Below are positions 10,101 through 16,231 of a stretch of DNA of 64,000 nucleotides, piece by piece; the stretch's first letter is position 1; every line of letters begins with the position of its first letter. A program made the position numbers and the translations under genes. Source of the stretch: a virus; the IMG/VR virus record IMGVR_UViG_3300031552_000001, positions 62,001 through 126,000 of that record. One strand, 5' to 3'. The notes under the pieces are model-generated. The model ran no database searches, was not told the origin of the DNA, and saw only the letters and a list, made by a program, of their open reading frames with translations.

Positions 10101-11479
10101 TCCAATAACTTGTTTCGAGTGGGCGGGTACTTTAATGTGCGGCGAAGCCCATCTTTATGCAAACTCTTGCGCCTATTTTCATGCCAGTTATCTTCCCCTC
10201 TAGAAGCTAAAATCTGTGCAATTAGTTTATTGATTTCTTTCGGGTACGTATCGCGATTATTACTAGAAGAGCCCGTAGGGGGTTTTACCTTCTCAGATTT
10301 TCCTAACGCCCCTATATCTTTCAGTAGGCGTGTGGCGCCCTTCTGAGTCTCTACGCGCAGTATATAAGCGAATTTTCTTTCCCCTCTTTTCTTATAAATA
10401 GACGGCCAGTTTTCTCGTATTTTGGAAGGTATACCGAACTTCCAAAGCAGGGACTGCACCTGTCTAACAAGAAGCTTGGACATAGAGCAGTATTCTAAGC
10501 TATACTTAGACCGGCTGTTTTTCTTAATGTGGCCGTCAGTAGACCAAAGACGATTTAAAAACAGTGATGTTTGCCGCATACTAAGGTCAAACACCCAAGG
10601 CGGGATAAATTTAGTGTAAGAGCTACAATCCAGAAGCCCGTCCTCTCTCATCCATCTATAAATCTCCCCAACATGAATTTTAACTATCTTGGAACTTCGA
10701 GTTGCGTAGTCATAAATTTTACTAGAACCCCCTACATTTTTAACGTCTGAAATAAATTCTGAAAGCCTCTCTCCCGGAGTTTGCGTAAAGCACACTCCGT
10801 CTGTAAGTCCGCCGTCTCCAATCAAATAGGCAGTTAGCCTTACCCTACTTTCGGGCATTGTAACTGAACCCGTAAAGTCCCCCCCTTGCCGCACAGCAGC
10901 TATTCTGTCTCCTACTCTTAATTGAGATCCCTCCGTCCAGCCGTCCCAGGTTCTCATAGGGTGGGTTAATGCTATCTCTAAGGTACGCCCTTGCCGAGTT
11001 TTTACTCTTACACAAGGCTTTGATACCCGTTTAGACACCCAACTAACGGTACCTGAAGACAGGTGTGCCCCGTCTAGCGACATTGTTACAAGAGAGTCTC
11101 CGATCTTCACGTCCCCTGCGGCAATCAACTCCCCGTTTGCTCGGCTACACAAGCTGGAGATAGGTACGCACTTCTCGACTTGCCTTCCAGCCATCAATAT
11201 TTTGCGCTTAGAAGACGAGTTGTATATAGCTCTAAGATACTCCCTGCCTTTAAAACTGAAGTTAACTAACCTACCCCCTGAAGGGATCTTAAACGCCCCC
11301 TCCACGAAAGCAGAGGGGACGGCCGTCAACGCCCCTTCTCTCGTAAAAGAACCTATATCTATCTCCTCGTTTGCTCTTTTCTCCTTAGCCGATAAAGGAT
11401 CGTACCTATAGTCTTCCTCAGTATCGTAGAGGGAACTCGGACGGACATCAGGATTATCGGATAAGGCTACACGCAGCAT
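7124..11479 (-). CDS. terL: Terminase large subunit (DNA-packaging ATPase/nuclease) precursor with two inteins
   Basis: The precursor is 1,451 residues; removing two inteins (420 and 415 residues) leaves 616, the usual TerL length. The protein pumps DNA into proheads and cuts concatemers. The Walker A motif GRQVEK/STLLGN is split by intein 1 right after the Lys. Intein 2 lies just before TRGIPSDLVVIDEFQD, which carries Walker B (VVIDE). The C-terminal RNase H-like nuclease shows three acidic motifs: GIDWGSG, GVDYGGG and TDDSFHAMVFGF. I chose the ATG at 11479, which has TTGGAGG eight bases upstream; an ATG at 11548 would run into the divergent gene. The small subunit is not recognised here. 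Confidence 0.93.
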   Translation of the reverse strand: MLRVALSDNPDVRPSSLYDTEEDYRYDPLSAKEKRANEEIDIGSFTREGALTAVPSAFVEGAFKIPSGGRLVNFSFKGREYLRAIYNSSSKRKILMAGRQVEKCVPISSLCSRANGELIAAGDVKIGDSLVTMSLDGAHLSSGTVSWVSKRVSKPCVRVKTRQGRTLEIALTHPMRTWDGWTEGSQLRVGDRIAAVRQGGDFTGSVTMPESRVRLTAYLIGDGGLTDGVCFTQTPGERLSEFISDVKNVGGSSKIYDYATRSSKIVKIHVGEIYRWMREDGLLDCSSYTKFIPPWVFDLSMRQTSLFLNRLWSTDGHIKKNSRSKYSLEYCSMSKLLVRQVQSLLWKFGIPSKIRENWPSIYKKRGERKFAYILRVETQKGATRLLKDIGALGKSEKVKPPTGSSSNNRDTYPKEINKLIAQILASRGEDNWHENRRKSLHKDGLRRTLKYPPTRNKLLEYVRFFRSDSLCDQGLVDVLAAHTDTDLYWDRVVEITPVGICKCVDFEVGDTHNFVVEGLVAHNSTLLGNVSLSYLLMNPYFRALYVSPSNQQTKVFSRDRIAEPIELSPFLKQTTNNRLLKNVFEKRFINHSQITLRFAFLNADRCLHGSSLIHLADGSLASIKELAEAGKAVRVVTSTTEGKPYIATATNPHLSARKRIVRVETDYPVPLMCSFDHPILTQRGWVNAEDLLKSDFVAAPHHSGKECAFLSVGEDMAWLIGAMLAEGECNKPSSVRFTNSDKKYLREFEVKARRVGLSVGSRVEDSRPGFKTCWNVGLYSDRRGQGINGAKALLWSLGEFGKKAEYKKIPRAIWSAPKSEKIAFLRALFWGDGWCSPDDGGARAGYSSASKELIEGLARMLWNFGIRSAIYRKRPSTKKAKVSYTLSLTKYPTERLLHLIGHFRKCEVKTTRSKDDKDRIPVSYALLRRYLKEHYGLSTHSAWTRYRIQLRPGNVKDSIGRRVLLSIAYKLNDSYLKGLCDPSRSWVRVKGVFEEGVDDVYDLTVEESGCFVADGLVVHNTRGIPSDLVVIDEFQDILLDNVPVIEECASHSSFKYFIYAGTPKSLDNSIEYYWSRFSTQNEWVVPCKRHGTPKNRSSWHWNVLDEENIGPDGLICSRCRKLIRPDDPDACWSAINPNPNTENPFEGFRIPQLMVPWMDWNDILNKQRVYSRAKFYNEVLGRSYDSGTRPLTRRDVRRNCWDELSMQFYKDVKQYSSQYPIFMGIDWGSGENSYTVVCLGGYLPFAPERFTWFYWHRFEGVESEPAVQIKKIRHLVREFNVQKIGVDYGGGFWPNDELVRYFGADKVKKYQWVGNVKKKVKFDAQLGVPRHLCHRTEVMSDVFNAIKRANVFWFPRWEEFEEPFAIDMLNIFSEYNDRLRMNIYKCAAGRTDDSFHAMVFGFLASFYIRPRADVILPTKEIQREHGLVSEEDYEDTMDDLDITSSPNLPTN
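8420..9664 (-). other. Intein 2 of TerL, upstream of Walker B, with LAGLIDADG endonuclease
   Basis: A 415-residue insertion starting CLHGSSLIHLADGS and ending GLVVHN before extein Thr. Block B is CSFDHPILT; the endonuclease motifs are AWLIGAMLAEGEC and AFLRALFWGDGWC. Exteins rejoin as FLNADR/TRGIPSDLVVIDE, immediately before Walker B. Intein 1 uses Ser+1 and this one Thr+1, and the two share little sequence, which suggests separate acquisitions rather than duplication. Confidence 0.92.
9911..11170 (-). other. Intein 1 of TerL, in Walker A, with LAGLIDADG endonuclease
   Basis: A 420-residue in-frame insertion beginning with Cys (CVPISSLCSR) and ending VAHN before extein Ser. Splicing block B is seen as LEIALTHPMRT and block F as HNFVVEGLVAHN. 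A LAGLIDADG-type homing endonuclease lies in the middle, with paired motifs LTAYLIGDGGL and LFLNRLWSTDGHI. The insertion splits the P-loop between the catalytic Lys and the following Ser, so the terminase cannot bind ATP until splicing is complete. Boundaries come from the Cys1 and Asn/Ser+1 rule and from continuity of the flanking terminase sequence. Confidence 0.92.
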
Positions 11480-11527
11480 TAAATAGTCCTCCAAGAAAAA
11501 AGAAGACCTCTCTGGTATAAGAGGGCC
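11480..11527. promoter_or_regulatory. Divergent intergenic region between terL and the RNase HII island
   Basis: Only 48 bases separate the terminase ATG (minus) from the plus-strand ATG at 11528. The plus side holds GGTATAAG (11514-11521) seven bases before the ATG. If this is a -10-like element, the mRNA would be nearly leaderless. A related GGTATAAG precedes the replication cluster (34742-34749). No good -35 is seen. The promoter call is speculative; the divergent arrangement itself is certain. Confidence 0.35.
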
Positions 11528-11893
11528 ATGACAACCTCCAAGAAACACCTAGCTAAAACCAGACTGCAATGGGTAGAGCATGCTCGACTAGGCATTCTCA
11601 GTGCTGTAGGGGAAGATGTCGTAAAACCCCAGTTTAGAGTATTCTCTACTGTAGATCCTCTTCGATTCATATTGAGCATTAACCTTACACTACCACTAGC
11701 AAAGAACACCAGGAAACCTCTGAGAGACTATATACGCGCATGGGCAGAAGAATTCGGCTGTGAAGTGCCTGTTATAGACATTCAAAACTCTAGAGTTCAA
11801 GCAGAGGTACTAACTAAAGAAAGAGTATGGAGTAGAGATGCAAAAGGTAAATTCACTAAGGGGGCAAGAAGGTTTGAACGCAGGCCTCGATGA
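11528..11893 (+). CDS. Small basic hypothetical protein
   Basis: A 121-residue protein rich in Arg and Lys (MTTSKKHLAKTRLQWVEHAR ... RRFERRPR). It is the first gene of a three-gene plus-strand island between two blocks of leftward genes. Its 3' end overlaps the RNase HII gene in another frame by 56 bases. The SD is weak (AGAGG very close to the ATG). I do not recognise a domain; the basic tail could bind nucleic acid. Confidence 0.6.
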   Translation: MTTSKKHLAKTRLQWVEHARLGILSAVGEDVVKPQFRVFSTVDPLRFILSINLTLPLAKNTRKPLRDYIRAWAEEFGCEVPVIDIQNSRVQAEVLTKERVWSRDAKGKFTKGARRFERRPR

Positions 11894-12491
11894 GTGCGGT
11901 ATGGGAGCCCTTTGCGGGCCCGTTACAGTTTGCGTTGCTGCCTTTCCGATAGGCCCATGCCCGGTAGAGGGCGTAGAAGACTCTAAGAAGCTGACATTCA
12001 AAAAGAGGATGGAGCTGGCGCCCGTTCTTATGAAGAAAGCGTCCTTCTTCAATATAGGATGGGCGCACCCCTCAGTAATAGATAAAGAGGGGCTGAGTGA
12101 GGCCTGGAGAAGAGCGAGTTTAGACGCCCTTGAGGGGCTCCCGAAAAACACCGACCTCCACATAGACGGGGTAAATACCATACAGGGGTATACGGGAGTG
12201 CAGACTGCGTACGTAGATGGAGACGACTTCATTTGGCAAATTTCCGCAGCCAGTGTGATAGCCAAAGCAGCTAGAGACTTAGAAATGATAGGAATGAGCC
12301 GATATTTTCCTCATTATAGATGGGAAAGAAACATGGGGTACGGCTCAGCAGCTCACATAGAGGCACTCATTAAGCTAGGCCCCAGCTTTTATCATCGAGG
12401 AAGGTACCTCGTCAAATTGTTTGAAAAGCATAAGGATAAAATAAACGTAGCTAAATGGGGTAAATGGATGGAATCCTGGATTCCGTACTGA
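11838..12491 (+). CDS. rnhB: Ribonuclease HII
   Basis: Cleaves RNA in RNA-DNA hybrids, including single embedded ribonucleotides and primers. Visible RNase HII motifs are GLDECGMGALCGPV (catalytic Asp-Glu), EDSKKL, HIDG, ISAASVIAKAARD (catalytic Asp), and NMGYGSAAHIEAL..GPSFYHR. The Gly-Arg/Lys-Gly of the first motif, which recognises the RNA-DNA junction, reads Gly-Met-Gly here. The length (217 residues) is normal. The start is the ATG at 11838 with GGAG five bases upstream; a TTG at 11874 would reduce overlap with the previous gene and begin closer to the conserved fold. A repair or primer-removal role alongside the phage PolA is inferred. Confidence 0.9.
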   Translation: MQKVNSLRGQEGLNAGLDECGMGALCGPVTVCVAAFPIGPCPVEGVEDSKKLTFKKRMELAPVLMKKASFFNIGWAHPSVIDKEGLSEAWRRASLDALEGLPKNTDLHIDGVNTIQGYTGVQTAYVDGDDFIWQISAASVIAKAARDLEMIGMSRYFPHYRWERNMGYGSAAHIEALIKLGPSFYHRGRYLVKLFEKHKDKINVAKWGKWMESWIPY

Positions 12492-12503
12492 AAGGCAAGA
12501 CAT

Positions 12504-12974
12504 ATGACTAAAACACAAGACGCCATATACGAGCTAGTTTCGGCACAGTCCGCTCTCAATACGCCAACCCCGTCCTCGTGCCCGTCAAATTATGTGGAAC
12601 ACGCGTACGGTCATATTTCTAACGCTTTACGCATACTAACAGCCGACGAGACTATGAAATTGTCGCGTTGGACAGTCTCCATTGGAACTGAGAGGTTGTT
12701 ACAAAAAACCAGTTGGTGCACATTAGACAAGTCAGGGGAACTCAGTATAGACTTACTAGCATTTATCCGCGCTTTCGGATACGAAATACCTGATAGCCAC
12801 AAAGAAACTGTCGTAGAGGAAGTCGGACATCGTGTACGCTCAAGACTGCCTTTCTTACGTACTAACGCTCCCCCTATAGACACCATTAGCGCTATCAAAG
12901 CCATAATACTCAGCGAATTGAGCCAACTGGAAAGAGAAGGCTATTTCTGCGAGATGATCTGCTTACGCACTTAG
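12504..12974 (+). CDS. Hypothetical protein
   Basis: A 156-residue protein with AAAGG upstream of the ATG, 12 bases after rnhB and probably cotranscribed with it. The N-terminal half is polar and helical; the middle (SGELSIDLLAFIRAFGYEIP) and C-terminus (ISAIKAIILSELSQLEREGY) are helical. No family or catalytic motif is recognised. It ends next to a small inverted repeat that separates it from the converging minus-strand gene. Confidence 0.6.
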   Translation: MTKTQDAIYELVSAQSALNTPTPSSCPSNYVEHAYGHISNALRILTADETMKLSRWTVSIGTERLLQKTSWCTLDKSGELSIDLLAFIRAFGYEIPDSHKETVVEEVGHRVRSRLPFLRTNAPPIDTISAIKAIILSELSQLEREGYFCEMICLRT

Positions 12975-12981
12975 CGTAAAG

Positions 12982-13001
12982 AGGATCATCTCCTTGATCC
13001 T
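12982..13001. terminator. Possible bidirectional hairpin between convergent genes
   Basis: A seven-base perfect inverted repeat, AGGATCA (12982-12988) and TGATCCT (12995-13001), sits in the 25-base gap between the plus island and the minus gene ending at 13000. A second stem (TTACGC/GCGTAA, 12963-12979) overlaps the plus stop codon. There is no T-tract, so termination activity is uncertain. Confidence 0.35.
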
Positions 13002-13194
13002 AGTGAAGAGCGGCTATTTTACTGAGTTCGTCTAGAAAAGACGACAGTACACTAGCGCTCTTCTCTACCTTTTCGGGGAGCTTCAAGCCCGTACTAGCAT
13101 TGTCCCAGTGTACTACGTCAGCGGGAGTAATGCCTGCTTTTCGCGCTCCAGCAGAGTGGAAGAATCTTCTTTGACGCTCACTTTTGTACGGCAT
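13000..13194 (-). CDS. Small conserved phage protein with C-terminal SFLDELSKIA tag
   Basis: A 64-residue protein starting MPYKSERQRRFFHSAGARKA, a pattern I recognise from many small uncharacterised phage proteins (MPFKSxAQRRxF, then VxHWDxxT and LPExV). It ends SSFLDELSKIAALH, a C-terminal copy of the F-x-D-E-L motif found at the N-terminus of three other proteins here. It lies five bases downstream of the ligase gene. Function is unknown. Confidence 0.8.
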   Translation of the reverse strand: MPYKSERQRRFFHSAGARKAGITPADVVHWDNASTGLKLPEKVEKSASVLSSFLDELSKIAALH

Positions 13195-13199
13195 ATTTC

Positions 13200-14756
13200 T
13201 TAACTCGTAGACATTGCCATATAGCGCAACTCATCCAAAAATGAGCAAGCCAGTTTTTGAAAGTATAGAGGCCCACAAAAATTCTTCCAAGCTGTTTTCT
13301 CTATCTCACCTTTTTCAAGATGCCATCCACTAAATCTTGGTTGAAAAAGAGCACCCCTGTCCTCAGTTCCGAAACGCTTTGTCGCCCTCACTTTTGCTAC
13401 TCTCCCAATATATTTGTTCTGGTTTTTCAGCATATCCTTGCCCATAGCGTGAGGAAAGCCCCCTACTTGTCCTACAATAGGCCCGTCTTCTGTCCAAGAG
13501 TAGCTTACAGAGCCGGCTCTATCGTGAGGCTCTCCCGTTTTTCCACTTACGGCAGGGTGTATTTTCCTTACATAGACATCAAAATCCGGAATGATTTTTG
13601 CTTTTGTTGGGGCGCTAGAAGACTGCTGTTCCACAAGGACTACGCCCTCTCTTGTAAGGGGGTACTTGCCTGTTATTATGCTTTTAAGAAGGGAGGATTT
13701 ATCTTTGGGTGTTAATGCCATTTTCGGCATCCAAAGGTCTTTAATTTTTTCTTCTACCTCTTTAAGGATCTTTAACTTCTCCACAAAAGGTGCGTCCACT
13801 ACAGATTTACCCTTATGTCTTACAACGTCGAAAGGGAACGCATGTAAGGTCGCATCCAGCTCTTTTTGTTTATCTCTACTTTCCCATACCTTCGTATTGA
13901 GAAGGCCCCCTATCACCTCTGACGGCAATGCCTTCCCTTTAGAGTCTAACGCTATAGTTTCTCCTCGAAGTATAGTTTTATCCAATTCCTTAGGAACTTT
14001 GTCCTTCAGCAGCTCTGTCAGTTTATGCGTGTGTTCAATAAGGCCGGTCGGGGTCAGCTTTCCTACTCTATAGGAGAATACTCTTGGAGCGCGCCCGGCC
14101 TTCAAGTCTATTATAGAATGAGCCCCATCAAGCTTAGGCATCATAATCTGGTCAGTTCTATTTGGGTCTACTTTGTCAATGTCTACTTCTTTATAACTGG
14201 CCTTACCAGAAGGTATATCCGGCCTACGTTCTCTAGTAACTGTCTTGTTGTGTATGAACCACCTTCCAGCGTCATCTCTGCGGATAGAAAATTCTTCAGG
14301 GTGCCTTTTGTCGTATAGGTTAAATCTAAGCTTAGTTCCAGGTGAGTCATCAGGCGCCGCATGATAAACGTCGGCTTTTGTTCGCCGGCCTTTCTCTACG
14401 ACCCCCTTTCCGTATTCGGTAGATATACGACCCAAAAAATCCATATACGGAATAGTATGGTCGTAGGTGGGCACCAATAAAGAAGACTGGCCGGGCTTTG
14501 GGAGCTCTTTTCGTCTTGGTAATACAAAAGAGTGAGCAACGCCGGTCTCGGGGTTGCCTAAGCGTAAGTCTACATGCGGGCCGGCTCTTTCTGCTAAATG
14601 GGGGTGAGCGGACATCTCCCAAACTTCTGGTTTTACCACCTTAGGCAGAGCAGTCACCTTTCGTTTAGGCACTCCAGGACCTAAACCACCGTCTTGATAG
14701 TAACGACTTTCCCTTTTCGTAACCCTCGCTGCTATCTTCTCCAGACGGCTAAGCAT
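13200..14756 (-). CDS. LigD-like 3'-phosphoesterase fused to ATP-dependent DNA ligase
   Basis: A 518-residue enzyme predicted to clean 3' ends and seal DNA nicks. Residues about 50-190 match the LigD phosphoesterase module: PHVDLRL (His, Asp, Arg ligands), YDHTIPY (His and Tyr), and EYGKGVVEKG. Residues about 205-390 are a nucleotidyltransferase: KLDGAHS (motif I, adenylated Lys), ILRGETIALD (III), REGVVLVEQ (IV), and AKIIPDFDVYVRKI (V). An OB domain follows, with a motif VI-like GALFQPRFSGWHLEK. It ends CSFLDELRYMAMSTS, resembling the terminal tag of neighbouring virion proteins. Its position in a structural operon, not in the replication cluster, is odd and raises the possibility of packaging in the particle. 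Confidence 0.85.
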   Translation of the reverse strand: MLSRLEKIAARVTKRESRYYQDGGLGPGVPKRKVTALPKVVKPEVWEMSAHPHLAERAGPHVDLRLGNPETGVAHSFVLPRRKELPKPGQSSLLVPTYDHTIPYMDFLGRISTEYGKGVVEKGRRTKADVYHAAPDDSPGTKLRFNLYDKRHPEEFSIRRDDAGRWFIHNKTVTRERRPDIPSGKASYKEVDIDKVDPNRTDQIMMPKLDGAHSIIDLKAGRAPRVFSYRVGKLTPTGLIEHTHKLTELLKDKVPKELDKTILRGETIALDSKGKALPSEVIGGLLNTKVWESRDKQKELDATLHAFPFDVVRHKGKSVVDAPFVEKLKILKEVEEKIKDLWMPKMALTPKDKSSLLKSIITGKYPLTREGVVLVEQQSSSAPTKAKIIPDFDVYVRKIHPAVSGKTGEPHDRAGSVSYSWTEDGPIVGQVGGFPHAMGKDMLKNQNKYIGRVAKVRATKRFGTEDRGALFQPRFSGWHLEKGEIEKTAWKNFCGPLYFQKLACSFLDELRYMAMSTS

Positions 14757-14765
14757 ACAGACGCC

Positions 14766-15320
14766 TTACTCAGTTTCAGTAACCAAGAGATGATTAAGCG
14801 GTTCGCATGCTTTCCTAACGAACTTCTCTATGCCTACCAAAATAGCGGTATTTTTTGCCCTCTGGAACTGAACTACATAAGCCCCTAGTTCGGGCACTAG
14901 TTCTACAGCCGCGTCGCCGACCCACATGGCATCCACGGCATCTTTAATGAGTTGTTTTATATTTTCAGGAAAAGAAAGTGCAGAAGCTTCTTCAGATCTT
15001 CCAGGTGTGTAAACTAGCCCGGTGTGCCCACAATAGCCGCAGGCCTTTACCTCTCTGTTAGACACATCAACTACCGCTCCGCAATTTTTGCATTGAGGCT
15101 CATAGTGACCCTCTACCCACTTATCTTCTACGCCCGCCCTAGGAAACAAATGTAAAAGAACGTCATCTTCCTTAATCGTGTACTCAACAAAAAGCCGAGG
15201 TAGGTCAGTTATTTTTTCCAAAATTACGGGAGAGGCCGTCATAGGACGAGTACTCGCCGATACTTCAGATAAAGCATCCTTGGTATCGTAATACCACTCA
15301 GGCATCACCATTCCCGGCAT
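14766..15320 (-). CDS. Zinc-ribbon protein, probably virion-associated
   Basis: A 184-residue protein. I chose the ATG at 15320 because AGGAAGG precedes it; ATGs at 15311 and 15305 are alternatives, and one at 15365 would overlap the upstream gene by 68 bases. Residues about 75-105 contain CKNCGAVVDV and ACGYCGH, a four-Cys zinc ribbon. The remainder is mixed alpha/beta with no recognised domain. It overlaps the upstream gene's end, so the two are probably translationally coupled. Confidence 0.7.
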   Translation of the reverse strand: MPGMVMPEWYYDTKDALSEVSASTRPMTASPVILEKITDLPRLFVEYTIKEDDVLLHLFPRAGVEDKWVEGHYEPQCKNCGAVVDVSNREVKACGYCGHTGLVYTPGRSEEASALSFPENIKQLIKDAVDAMWVGDAAVELVPELGAYVVQFQRAKNTAILVGIEKFVRKACEPLNHLLVTETE

Positions 15321-16206
15321 CGCCTTCCTCACTTTCTTCGCGGAATTCACCTTCATCTGTTCCATCTCCGCTGTAAGAGCCAGAAGGCCCTACTAAATCG
15401 GAAATGGCAGGTATGGCTTCGTCTTTATGCGCCATTATCCAATGTCGCACTTCTTTGAGTTGCTCTTCATAGCCGCCACCCTCACCATAAAGAATATCGT
15501 ACAGAGATCGCAGCTCCCTACACAAAGCTGTGAGGGTTTTTACATTTCCATACCCATCAGCCTTGTACGCTAAGTGTTGTATTCTAAAAGAAATCTGTCG
15601 ATGGGAGTCTCTCAACGACTGTTTGTAATCATATTTTGGGTTCAAACCAGCTCTGAACAATGCTTGCTGCTCGCCACACAGCAACGGGGCCATGTAGTCG
15701 TCGTACGCCAAGTGATTACCAAGAAACAAATCCCACTCTACTCTAGTAAGGTTTCTCCTTCTCCAAAAATAGTGCTCGTAATAAATAATCATGCTCTCTG
15801 TAAGAGATTCAGATAGCCTATATTTCCTGCTCAACTTATCGGCGATTACGCTGTACGGAACATCCCCCATTAGAAGAATATGGAGGTCGTGCTGGTAGCT
15901 TTTATCCCCGTGCTCCCCGAATATATCAGTAAGCACTCTTTTCATCGGAGCGTCTGGGCGCCAAATAGTATATATACGCTCCTGCTTCATGAACTGAATT
16001 GTAGGAGCATGCCTTGCGTTATTAAAAAGGAAGTCAGGCGGAGCTTGAAAGGTTTCTAACAAGGTCTCCCAGCTTTCATCGCGAATGCTCATAAGCCCTA
16101 GATTGCGTAGAGTAGTGTTTATAGTGTCTAATGTAGGGGTTTTTTCTGGATCCCCCCAAGAAGACGCAAGAAGATACCGAATATAATACTCACTAGGGTG
16201 TCTCAA
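15298..16206 (-). CDS. Hypothetical structural-module protein
   Basis: A 302-residue, mainly helical protein rich in aromatic and charged residues, with a Gly/Glu/Asp-rich disordered tail (SGDGTDEGEFREESEEGDAG). The start is TTG at 16206 with GAGG six bases upstream; no better in-frame start is nearby. The family is not recognised. It is flanked by the 670-residue unknown protein and the zinc-ribbon protein in the same operon. Confidence 0.65.
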   Translation of the reverse strand: MRHPSEYYIRYLLASSWGDPEKTPTLDTINTTLRNLGLMSIRDESWETLLETFQAPPDFLFNNARHAPTIQFMKQERIYTIWRPDAPMKRVLTDIFGEHGDKSYQHDLHILLMGDVPYSVIADKLSRKYRLSESLTESMIIYYEHYFWRRRNLTRVEWDLFLGNHLAYDDYMAPLLCGEQQALFRAGLNPKYDYKQSLRDSHRQISFRIQHLAYKADGYGNVKTLTALCRELRSLYDILYGEGGGYEEQLKEVRHWIMAHKDEAIPAISDLVGPSGSYSGDGTDEGEFREESEEGDAGNGDA

Positions 16207-16231
16207 AGCTCGCCTCTATTCTGGTTCAGAG

